From the NCBI RefSeq assembly GCF_030816235.1, contig NZ_JAUSXT010000001.1:3771515-3835514 (forward strand): a stretch of DNA of 64,000 bases, in the 5' to 3' direction. The first letter of the stretch is position 1. The number at the start of each line of letters is the position of its first letter. Made by a program: the position numbers and the translations under genes. The notes beneath the pieces are model-generated. The model worked only from the letters and a program-made list of their open reading frames with translations, was not told where the DNA came from and ran no database searches. Positions 1 to 6,207 of this stretch are shown here, in pieces. This stretch comes from Microbacterium sp. W4I4 (GTDB lineage Bacteria; Actinomycetota; Actinomycetes; Actinomycetales; Microbacteriaceae).

Positions 1-735
1 AGCACCGACCAGCTCCGCGAGGTGACCATCGAACGCGGCTGGTCCGCACACGCCGAGGGCTCTGCGCTGATCAGCTTCGGCGGCACCAAGGTGCTGTGCA
101 CCGCGTCGTTCACCAACGGCGTGCCGCGCTGGCTGACAGGCAAGGGGAAGGGGTGGGTCACCGCCGAGTACGCGATGCTGCCGCGGGCCACCAACAGCCG
201 CAACGACCGCGAGAGCGTGAAGGGCCGGATCGGCGGGCGCACGCACGAGATCTCCCGCCTGATCGGCCGCGCCCTGCGCGCCGTCGTCGACACCAAGGCT
301 CTGGGCGAGAACACGATCGTCATCGACTGCGACGTGCTGCAGGCCGACGGCGGCACGCGCACCGCCGCGATCACGGGCGCCTACGTCGCCCTCGCGGATG
401 CGATCGAGTGGGGCCGCGAGAAGAAGTTCATCGGCAAGAACTCCACCCCGCTGCTGGACACGGTCGCCGCGGTCTCGGTCGGCATCATCGACGGCGAGCC
501 CATGCTCGACCTGGCATACGTCGAGGACGTGCGCGCCGAGACCGACATGAACATCGTCGTCACCGGCCGTGGGCTGTTCGTCGAGGTGCAGGGAACTGCC
601 GAAGGGGCGCCGTTCGACAAGCGCGAGCTGGATGCGCTGCTCGAGCTGGGTGTGAACGGCTGCGCCTCGCTCAAGGAGCAGCAGCTGGCGGCGCTGGCGG
701 GCGCTTCGACAGGCTCAGGGTCCCAGGTTCGATGA
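1..735 (+). CDS. rph: Ribonuclease PH, 5'-truncated by the window edge
   Basis: RNase PH is a phosphorolytic 3'-5' exoribonuclease that trims the 3' ends of tRNA precursors. The reading frame is open from base 1, and the first residues ([14 protein letters not shown]) match the part of the family just after the start, so only a few N-terminal residues are missing. An internal GTG at 22 is not the true start. Family hallmarks are the ATNSRNDRE stretch, the [12 protein letters not shown] helix and the [14 protein letters not shown] segment. The last eleven residues ([11 protein letters not shown]) do not look like normal RNase PH and are encoded by a short repeat-like sequence. The stop overlaps the rdgB start as ATGA, which implies translational coupling. 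Confidence 0.95.
   Translation, partial: STDQLREVTIERGWSAHAEGSALISFGGTKVLCTASFTNGVPRWLTGKGKGWVTAEYAMLPRATNSRNDRESVKGRIGGRTHEISRLIGRALRAVVDTKALGENTIVIDCDVLQADGGTRTAAITGAYVALADAIEWGREKKFIGKNSTPLLDTVAAVSVGIIDGEPMLDLAYVEDVRAETDMNIVVTGRGLFVEVQGTAEGAPFDKRELDALLELGVNGCASLKEQQLAALAGASTGSGSQVR
704..720 (+). repeat. Short repeat-like tag at the rph 3' end
   Basis: The 17 bases CTTCGACAGGCTCAGGG resemble a short sequence I remember as scattered between genes in Microbacteriaceae. Here it falls inside the last codons of rph and supplies an unusual Ser/Gly-rich tail. Only one copy was noticed in this window, so its repeat status is recall, not something shown here. Confidence 0.3.
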
Positions 736-1325
736 AGGTCGTCCTCGCCACGCACAATCCGCACAAGGTCGCCGAGTTCCAGCAGATCGTCGCGGCCACG
801 CGCCCCGATCTCGAGGTCGTCGGCTACGACGGGCCCGAGCCGGTCGAGGACGGCGTGACGTTCGCCGCGAATGCGCTGATCAAGGCGCGCGCGGCCGCCG
901 CCCATACGGGGCTGGCGGCGCTGGCCGACGACTCCGGCATCTGCGTCGACGTGCTGGGCGGCTCGCCCGGTGTGTTCTCGGCCTACTGGGCCGGGCAGAA
1001 GAAGGATGCCGTCGCCAACCTCGAACTGCTGCTGGACCAGCTGCACGACGTCGCCGACCCGCACCGCACCGCGCAGTTCCACTCCACGATCGCGCTGGTG
1101 ACGCCCGACGGCACCGAGCGGACCGTCGTCGGGATCTGGCCGGGACGGCTCGCGAAGGAGGCGTCGGGGGAGGGCGGCTTCGGCTACGACCCGATCTTCA
1201 TCCCGGATGGTCAGGATCCGGCATCCGAGCGCACCGTCGGTCAGTTCACGGATGCCGAGAAGCAGTCCGAGTCGCACCGCGCCCGGGCCTTCCAGGCGCT
1301 CATTCCGCTGCTCGCCGCACTCTGA
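732..1325 (+). CDS. rdgB: RdgB/HAM1 non-canonical purine NTP pyrophosphatase
   Basis: RdgB hydrolyses dITP, dXTP and ITP to the monophosphates, keeping deaminated purines out of nucleic acids. The 197-residue product has the usual length. It shows the N-terminal nucleotide-binding motif [10 protein letters not shown], the ADDSGI loop, the GGFGYDPIF segment and the C-terminal SHRARAF motif. The ATG at 732 overlaps the rph stop by four bases and gives the normal family N-terminus (MKVVLATHN). The rph-rdgB pair is common in actinobacteria. A perfect 30-base palindrome follows the stop and is the likely terminator. Confidence 0.95.
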   Translation: MKVVLATHNPHKVAEFQQIVAATRPDLEVVGYDGPEPVEDGVTFAANALIKARAAAAHTGLAALADDSGICVDVLGGSPGVFSAYWAGQKKDAVANLELLLDQLHDVADPHRTAQFHSTIALVTPDGTERTVVGIWPGRLAKEASGEGGFGYDPIFIPDGQDPASERTVGQFTDAEKQSESHRARAFQALIPLLAAL

Positions 1326-1332
1326 CGAAGAC

Positions 1333-1362
1333 GCGGTCACGGAGCTCGAGCTCCGTGACCGC
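1333..1362. terminator. Perfect palindrome between convergent genes
   Basis: Arms 1333-1347 and 1348-1362 are exact 15-base reverse complements with no spacer, centred on GAGCTC. The element lies between rdgB (+) and the DUF1772 gene (-), so it could end transcription from both sides. There is no clear U-tract. Confidence 0.7.
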
Positions 1363-1376
1363 AGTGGCCGTCCTTC

Positions 1377-1820
1377 TCAACGAGCGAGGGCGAGCAGGAC
1401 GAAACCTGCGATGAGGACGGCGACGCGGACGTAGTGATACCGATCCCACCGACGCATCTGCTGCTTCCAGTCCGCGGGCCTGTTCTCGGGCGTCCACATC
1501 TTGCCGCGGTTGTTGATCGGGACAAGCAGTACGACGGACATGATCACGCTGAGCAGCAGCATCGCCGCGCCGGCGATGATGAACGCGGTACCGTCTCGAC
1601 CCCAGGCGATGAGCGCCCAGATCACGCTCAGCACCAGCGAGCCGATGTACCAGAACGGCATCAGGGCGCCGAGCATGCGGCCGCCGTGGGAGCGGCCGAG
1701 CTGGTTGCTGTCGTCGGGGAGGGCGTTGAAGATGCGGCTGAGGATGAAGGCGACGGAGAACTCGACGCCGACAAGGATGCCGACGACCACGATCGTGGCG
1801 ACCTCGAAGACAGTGATCAT
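1377..1820 (-). CDS. DUF1772-type integral membrane protein
   Basis: A 147-residue protein with about four hydrophobic helices: an N-terminal VATIVVVGILVGVEF helix, two central ones, and a C-terminal helix before LALAR. The WDRYHYVR segment before the last helix and the overall plan fit the DUF1772 (anthrone-oxygenase-like) membrane family, whose bacterial role is mostly unknown. An AAAGGAG ribosome binding site precedes the ATG. The gene is divergent from a TetR regulator across an 86-base gap with repeated CTAG-containing palindromes. That arrangement suggests it is the regulator's target. Substrate or function cannot be read from the sequence. Confidence 0.75.
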   Translation of the reverse strand: MITVFEVATIVVVGILVGVEFSVAFILSRIFNALPDDSNQLGRSHGGRMLGALMPFWYIGSLVLSVIWALIAWGRDGTAFIIAGAAMLLLSVIMSVVLLVPINNRGKMWTPENRPADWKQQMRRWDRYHYVRVAVLIAGFVLLALAR

Positions 1821-1832
1821 GATGCTCCTTTT

Positions 1833-1898
1833 TCTAGTGCTGCTAGATGTGCGTTCGACGCTAGCATGATCGACGCTCGAAAATCTATCGATGCTAGA
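1833..1898. promoter_or_regulatory. Divergent promoter region with TetR operator candidates
   Basis: Three related CTAG elements lie between the divergent genes. TCTAG-5-CTAGA is at 1833-1847, GCTAGC at 1860-1865, and the imperfect palindrome TCTATCGATGCTAGA at 1884-1898. The last one overlaps the regulator's -10 box (TAGAAT, 1895-1900), which ends six bases before its ATG. Repressor binding here would block both directions. The assignment is inference from position and symmetry. Confidence 0.55.
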
Positions 1899-1906
1899 AT
1901 CGGGGC

Positions 1907-2485
1907 ATGTCTGTACAGGATCGCAAGCAGCGTGCGCGGATGGATCGAGAGCGGCTCATCGTGTCGACGGCGCGCGAGATCGCTGAGCAGGAGGGCTGGG
2001 ACGCCGTCACGACCCGGCGTCTCGCGGAGCGCATCGAGTACAGCCAGCCCGTGCTCTACAGTCACTTCCGCGGCAAGCGGGAGATCGTGGGCGCCGTTGC
2101 GCTGGAGGGTTCGAGGGAACTGGCTGCGGCGGTCAGGGCCGCTGCGGCGGGTGCAGTCACTGCACATGACCGCGTAGCGGCCCTCACGCGTGCCTATCTC
2201 GACTTCGCCACCAGGAACCCGGCGGTCTACGACGCGATCTTTCAACTCGACGGAGGCCTGGCATTCGCCCAGGAAGACACCCCGGAGCCGTTGAAGGATG
2301 CTTTCGCCGCGCTTCAGGACAACATCGCCGATCTCGCAGGCGAGAACGTGTCCTCCGGGCTGCTCACGGAGGTGTTCTGGGCCGCGCTGCATGGTCAGGT
2401 CACGCTGTCGCGGGCGGGCAGGCTTCCCTCTGAAGGCGTCGAGGCCCGGATCGAACTGCTCGTAGATCGCTTCACTGACGTCTGA
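1907..2485 (+). CDS. TetR/AcrR-family transcriptional regulator
   Basis: A 192-residue one-component regulator. The N-terminal helix-turn-helix covers about residues 13-60, with the typical pattern LIVSTAREIAEQEGWDAVTTRRLA followed by YSHFRGKREIV, where the YxHFxxK signature ends the DNA-binding domain. The C-terminal ligand domain has AYLDFATRNPAVYDAIF and FWAALHGQVTL, as in TetR proteins with the WHG-type C-terminal domain. The ATG is preceded by TAGAAT at a six-base gap, suggesting a leaderless mRNA. It probably represses itself and the divergent DUF1772 gene through the CTAG palindromes. The ligand is unknown. Confidence 0.85.
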   Translation: MSVQDRKQRARMDRERLIVSTAREIAEQEGWDAVTTRRLAERIEYSQPVLYSHFRGKREIVGAVALEGSRELAAAVRAAAAGAVTAHDRVAALTRAYLDFATRNPAVYDAIFQLDGGLAFAQEDTPEPLKDAFAALQDNIADLAGENVSSGLLTEVFWAALHGQVTLSRAGRLPSEGVEARIELLVDRFTDV

Positions 2486-2537
2486 AGCCGGTGACGCCAT
2501 CCGGCATCGCGATGCTGGCCGCACCGTGGCAGGGAGT

Positions 2538-2554
2538 CTCTGCTCACGGCAGAG
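2538..2554. promoter_or_regulatory. PopR-type operator upstream of the clpP pair
   Basis: The sequence CTCTGCTCACGGCAGAG contains TCTGCT-CAC-GGCAGA. This differs at one base from TCTGCC-3N-GGCAGA, the palindrome I recall for Streptomyces PopR upstream of clpP3-clpP4. It lies 55 bases before the first clpP start. A second, related palindrome lies upstream of the PopR-like gene at 4262-4284. The match to the Streptomyces site is from memory; the symmetry and the shared 3-base spacing are seen directly. Confidence 0.6.
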
Positions 2555-2608
2555 CCGCTCTGAGCGGATTCGCGTGCCCGGATCTCGACGGCGGCGCACG
2601 CTGGAGGC

Positions 2609-3253
2609 ATGACCGAAGAGAAGACCACCGCACAGTTCGGCCCCGAGGCACGTCGAGCCCTGTTCCACGATCGGGTGCTCGTGCTCGACGGCGAACTCGA
2701 TGATGACAACGGCACGCTGCTGATGACGCAGTTGCTGGCGCTGTCCGCCGAGGACCCCGTCGCCGACATCGCCCTCTGGATCCACTCACCTGGCGGCTCC
2801 GTGCCGTCGATGCTGGGGATCCGCGACATCATGAATCTGATTCCGAACGATGTGGCCACGCTCGCACTGGGAACCGCGGCCAGCGCCGGTCAGTTCCTGC
2901 TCTCGGCCGGCACGAAGGGCAAGCGTCGCGCTCTGCCGCACGCACGGATCCTCATGCATCAGGGCTCCGCGGGCATCGGCGGGTCGGCCGGTGAGCTCGA
3001 GACGCAGGCCGACGACCTCCGACACGTGCGCGACACCGTGCTCGGTCTCATCGCACAGGACACCGGTCAGCCGATCGAGCGCGTCTTCACCGATTCGCTG
3101 CACGACCGCTGGTACACGGCGGCGCAATCCGAGGAGTACGGATTCATCGACGAGATCGTCGACTCCATCACGCAGATCTCGCCCCGCAGAAGGCAGCGGA
3201 TCGGACTCGGATCGGATGCCGCGGAACTCGCTCAGGCAGGACAGCACTCATGA
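2609..3253 (+). CDS. ClpP-family protease subunit, complete catalytic triad
   Basis: A 214-residue ClpP-fold serine protease subunit, expected to form heptameric rings with a Clp ATPase. The catalytic serine sits in TAASAGQ (about Ser92), the histidine in LMHQ (His117) and the aspartate in FTDSLHDR (Asp162), all at canonical spacing, so it should be active. GGEWTEEYG-like C-terminal features are replaced by EEYGFIDEI. The ATG has a GGAGG site just upstream. The next clpP-like gene starts four bases before this stop, so the two are co-translated. With the nearby PopR-like regulator this resembles the conditional clpP3-clpP4 system of Streptomyces rather than the housekeeping clpP1P2 pair, which usually lies beside clpX. 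Confidence 0.9.
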   Translation: MTEEKTTAQFGPEARRALFHDRVLVLDGELDDDNGTLLMTQLLALSAEDPVADIALWIHSPGGSVPSMLGIRDIMNLIPNDVATLALGTAASAGQFLLSAGTKGKRRALPHARILMHQGSAGIGGSAGELETQADDLRHVRDTVLGLIAQDTGQPIERVFTDSLHDRWYTAAQSEEYGFIDEIVDSITQISPRRRQRIGLGSDAAELAQAGQHS

Positions 3254-3846
3254 CCGGTTACACCATCCCCAACGTCATCGCCCAGCATCCGCGGGGCGAG
3301 CGGATCATGGATGTCTACTCGCACCTGCTCGCGGAGCGCATCATCTACCTCGGCACGGGCATCGACGCGGGCGTCGCGAACGCCCTGATCGCCCAGCTGC
3401 TGCACCTCGACTCGGACAACCCGGACTCCGGCATCCAGCTCTATGTGAACAGCGAGGGCGGCGATCCGGGAGCGGCGCTCGCGATCTACGACACGATGCG
3501 CCATATCCGTCCGGCGGTGGCCACAACCGTGGTCGGTCAGGCGATCGGTCCGGCGGCACTGCTCGCGGCGGCTGGAACGCCGGGCCAGCGTGCGGCGCTC
3601 GAACACGCCCGCATCGTCCTGCACCAACCGGCGGGGCAGTCGCGCGGGGCGATCCCCGACCTCATCCTCGCGGCTGATGAGGTGGTGCGGGTGCGCTCCG
3701 ACATGGAGCTTATCCTCGCCCGCCACACAGGCCGGTCGGTCGCCGAGCTGCGTGCCGACACCGACCGGGACCGCGTGTTCACCGCACCCGCCGCCCTGGA
3801 GTACGGCCTGATCGACACGGTGATGGGCGAGCGGTCCACGCCGTGA
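3250..3846 (+). CDS. ClpP-like subunit lacking the catalytic serine
   Basis: A 198-residue ClpP paralogue. The fold motifs are kept: VNSEGGDPGAALAIYDTM, the histidine in VLHQP (His125) and the aspartate in RADTDRDR (Asp170). The active-site block normally written GQAASMGA reads GQAIGPAA, putting glycine (about Gly100) where the nucleophilic serine belongs. It should therefore be proteolytically dead. It overlaps the active ClpP gene upstream by four bases. A structural or regulatory role in a mixed tetradecamer, like cyanobacterial or plastid ClpR, is the simplest inference. The frame is intact with normal codon use, so it is not an obvious pseudogene. Confidence 0.9.
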   Translation: MTGYTIPNVIAQHPRGERIMDVYSHLLAERIIYLGTGIDAGVANALIAQLLHLDSDNPDSGIQLYVNSEGGDPGAALAIYDTMRHIRPAVATTVVGQAIGPAALLAAAGTPGQRAALEHARIVLHQPAGQSRGAIPDLILAADEVVRVRSDMELILARHTGRSVAELRADTDRDRVFTAPAALEYGLIDTVMGERSTP

Positions 3847-3871
3847 GGGGCGCTGCGCGCGGCCGGACGTC

Positions 3872-4225
3872 TCAGGCGGCGAGTGCGAACGCGCCGCGAA
3901 CGGCGGACACGGCAGCGGATGCCGGTGCCGCGGCCGCGCGCAGCTGATCGGTCACGTCGCTGGCGAGCTCGATGAGCGTGGTGTCCAGTGCGCCGGCGAT
4001 GGCGGCGATCATCTCACTGGACGGCTCCTTGAGGCCGCGCTCGACCTCCGAGAGGTACTGGGGTGAGACGCCCGCCGTCGCGGCGGTCTCGCCGAGGGTC
4101 TCCTCGCGCTCGAGGCGCCGCCGACGCATCTGCGCACCGAGCATCTCGCGCCAGAGCGGTTCGGGCTCGACCTGCGGGCGGTGCGGCGACGTCGAGGCAG
4201 CGGGGAACGGGATCATCTCGGCCAT
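3872..4225 (-). CDS. PopR/ClgR-type helix-turn-helix regulator
   Basis: A 117-residue XRE-type DNA-binding protein. The helix-turn-helix occupies roughly residues 30-85 and contains SPQYLSEVERGLKEPSSEMI, very close to the YLSEVERGxKExSSE core of actinobacterial ClgR and PopR, which control clp genes. The protein ends in ALAA, resembling the ssrA tag and the C-terminal alanines I recall as needed for ClpP-dependent turnover of PopR. It is convergent with the clpP pair. TACCGT lies five bases before the ATG, and a perfect palindrome (4262-4284) sits just upstream of the expected -35. Feedback control of the clpP operon and of itself is inferred. Confidence 0.85.
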   Translation of the reverse strand: MAEMIPFPAASTSPHRPQVEPEPLWREMLGAQMRRRRLEREETLGETAATAGVSPQYLSEVERGLKEPSSEMIAAIAGALDTTLIELASDVTDQLRAAAAPASAAVSAVRGAFALAA

Positions 4226-4261
4226 GGTTCACGGTAACGCCGTCCGCCGACGCCGCGACAG

Positions 4262-4284
4262 CCGTTCTGCTCAGAGCAGAACGG
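4262..4284. promoter_or_regulatory. 23-bp perfect palindrome, PopR-type operator
   Basis: Arms 4262-4272 and 4274-4284 are exact 11-base reverse complements around a single A. The core TCTGCT-CAG-AGCAGA has the same 6-3-6 layout as the site upstream of clpP. It abuts the expected -35 region of the PopR-like gene (-10 TACCGT, complement of 4231-4236), consistent with autoregulation. Confidence 0.6.
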
Positions 4285-4377
4285 GCTCGGGCGTGCCCGC
4301 GCCTTCCATGCCTCGTCCCGCAGTTTCCGGCCCGCGAGTCGTGGACCAGGGCACAGCACGCGAGTATCGTCGGCTCG

Positions 4378-5163
4378 GTGGACTACGAGGACGGACGCTC
4401 CGGCGGAGCAGCCCAGCTGTATTACCAGTGGCACGGGCGAGCCGGGGACGAGCCGCCGCTGCTCCTCGTGCACGGCGGCGGATCCACGATCGAGTCCAAT
4501 TGGGGTGCGCTGATCCCGGCGCTCGCGGGAACACGTCGCATCCTCGCCGTCGAGCTGCAGGGTCATGGACGCACCCCCACAGGGTCCGGCCCGGCGTCCT
4601 TCGAGCGCTCGGCGGACGACCTCGCGGCGCTGCTGATCGAACTCGACACGGGGCCGGTGCACGTGCTCGGTTTCAGCAACGGCGGTCAGGTGTCGCTGCA
4701 GCTGGCGATCCGGCATCCCGAGCGGGTGGCCCGACTCATCGCCGCCTCGGCGCCTTTCCGGAGGGACGGAATGATCGACGGATTCTGGGACGCCATGGCG
4801 ACGAGTGGATTCGCGGACATGCCCGAGGTGTATCGGCAGGCCGACATCGACGTGAGCGGAGATGTCGCGCACGCGGAGCGGATGTTCGCGCTGGATCGCG
4901 ATCTCATGACCGGATTCCACGACTTCCCGGATGACTCGCTGGCGACCATCGTCGCCCCCACACTCGTGGTCGCCGGTGACAGGGACGTCATCACACGTGA
5001 CCATGCGGTGGCCCTCGCCGCGCTTGTTCCGGGTGCGCGGCTGCTCATCGTGCCCGGTGGACACGGCGACTATCTGGGCGAGGCATTCGCCGCGGACGGC
5101 GACCTCCGAGCGATGTCGCGAGCACTGCCGCTGCTGACCGGGTTCCTCGACGACGAGTTCTGA
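4378..5163 (+). CDS. Alpha/beta hydrolase
   Basis: A 261-residue alpha/beta-hydrolase-fold enzyme of unknown substrate. It has the oxyanion-hole motif LVHGGGST, the nucleophile elbow GFSNGG with the expected catalytic serine, the acidic residue in VAGDRDVIT, and the catalytic histidine in PGGHGDY near the C-terminus. The reading frame is open further upstream, but GTG at 4378 is preferred because TATCGT ends seven bases before it and the fold begins directly after. Esterase, lipase or haloperoxidase-like activity is possible. Nothing in the neighbourhood fixes the role. Confidence 0.8.
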   Translation: MDYEDGRSGGAAQLYYQWHGRAGDEPPLLLVHGGGSTIESNWGALIPALAGTRRILAVELQGHGRTPTGSGPASFERSADDLAALLIELDTGPVHVLGFSNGGQVSLQLAIRHPERVARLIAASAPFRRDGMIDGFWDAMATSGFADMPEVYRQADIDVSGDVAHAERMFALDRDLMTGFHDFPDDSLATIVAPTLVVAGDRDVITRDHAVALAALVPGARLLIVPGGHGDYLGEAFAADGDLRAMSRALPLLTGFLDDEF

Positions 5164-5190
5164 TCCGCGTGCCGAGTCGCGGCGTGCCGC

Positions 5191-5205
5191 GAATGATTCT
5201 CATCC
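5191..5205. promoter_or_regulatory. Zur/Fur-like box upstream of the CDF exporter
   Basis: GAATGATTCTCATCC is an imperfect 6-3-6 inverted repeat (ATGA-TTC-TCAT core). AATGATTCTCAT differs by one base from the AATGATTTTCAT core I recall for actinobacterial Zur sites. It is centred about 67 bases before the start, which suits an upstream activator site more than a repressor site. In Streptomyces coelicolor the CDF exporter gene zitB is activated by Zur. Confidence 0.4.
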
Positions 5206-5264
5206 CCATTCCCAACTGGACGGGATCAGGCTCCACCGGCGTGCTTCCGGCCTAGCCTGGAGTC

Positions 5265-6185
5265 ATGCACGATCACGCACCCGTCTCCGGAGGCATCCGC
5301 GATGCCGGCCACCGGCGTCTGCTGACCGTCTCGCTGTCGCTGACCGTCGTCGTGATGATCGTGCAGGTCGTCGGTGCGATCCTCTCGGGGTCCCTGGCGC
5401 TGCTGGCCGACGCCGCCCACATGTTCACCGACGCGTCGGCGCTGGTGATCGCACTGATCGCGACCGCTGTCGCGGCCCGCCCCGCCGACGACCGGCGCAC
5501 CTTCGGCTATCAGCGCGCGGAGGTGTTCGGCGCCCTCATCAACGCCGTCATCCTCAGCGTGCTCATGGTGGTCGTCGCGATCCAGGGCGTCCAGCGGCTG
5601 ATGGACCCGGGCGAGGTCGACGTCGCCGGGCCCCTGATGCTGGTCGTCGCCGTGGTCGGCATGGTCGCGAACGCGATCTCGATGTGGCTTCTGAGTCGCG
5701 CGCAGCGCACGAGCATCAACGTGCGCGGCGCGTATCTCGAGGTCATGGGCGACCTGATCGGCTCGGTGCTGGTCATCGTCGCCGCGATCGTGATCGTCAC
5801 CACGGGGTGGATGCCCGCCGACGCGATCGCCTCGCTGCTCATCGCCGTGATGATCCTGCCGCGCGCGATCTCGCTGCTGCGCGAGGTGTTCTCGGTGCTC
5901 GCGGAATCGGCGCCCAAAGGCATGTCGGTGACCGAGATCCGCGACCACCTGAAGCGGTATCAGGGGGTGGTCGACGTGCACGACGTGCACGTGTGGCAGC
6001 TCACTCGTGGAGCGCCCGTGTTCACCGCGCACGTCACCGTCGACTCCGCGCTGTTCGCCGCCGGGCGCTCGGCGGAGCTGCTGGCCGAGCTGCAGAACTG
6101 CCTGGCCGAGCACTTCGACGTGGAGCACTCCACTTTCCAGCTGGAGCCCGCGGGCCACGACGACTGCGAGGCCACGCACGCCTGA
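5265..6185 (+). CDS. CDF-family zinc/cation efflux transporter
   Basis: A 306-residue cation diffusion facilitator with six predicted transmembrane helices and a cytoplasmic ferredoxin-like C-terminal domain. Helix 2 carries the metal-site motif ADAAHMFTD. Helix 5 has YLEVMGDLIGS, with Glu where many CzcD proteins have His. The C-terminal domain contains DVHDVHVWQLTRG and ends in a His/Asp/Glu tail. It exports Zn(II) or related ions by proton antiport. TAGCCT six bases before the ATG suggests a leaderless mRNA, and a Zur-like box lies upstream. Confidence 0.9.
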   Translation: MHDHAPVSGGIRDAGHRRLLTVSLSLTVVVMIVQVVGAILSGSLALLADAAHMFTDASALVIALIATAVAARPADDRRTFGYQRAEVFGALINAVILSVLMVVVAIQGVQRLMDPGEVDVAGPLMLVVAVVGMVANAISMWLLSRAQRTSINVRGAYLEVMGDLIGSVLVIVAAIVIVTTGWMPADAIASLLIAVMILPRAISLLREVFSVLAESAPKGMSVTEIRDHLKRYQGVVDVHDVHVWQLTRGAPVFTAHVTVDSALFAAGRSAELLAELQNCLAEHFDVEHSTFQLEPAGHDDCEATHA

Positions 6186-6207
6186 AACTGCGTCGTCCGT
6201 CGGAGCG

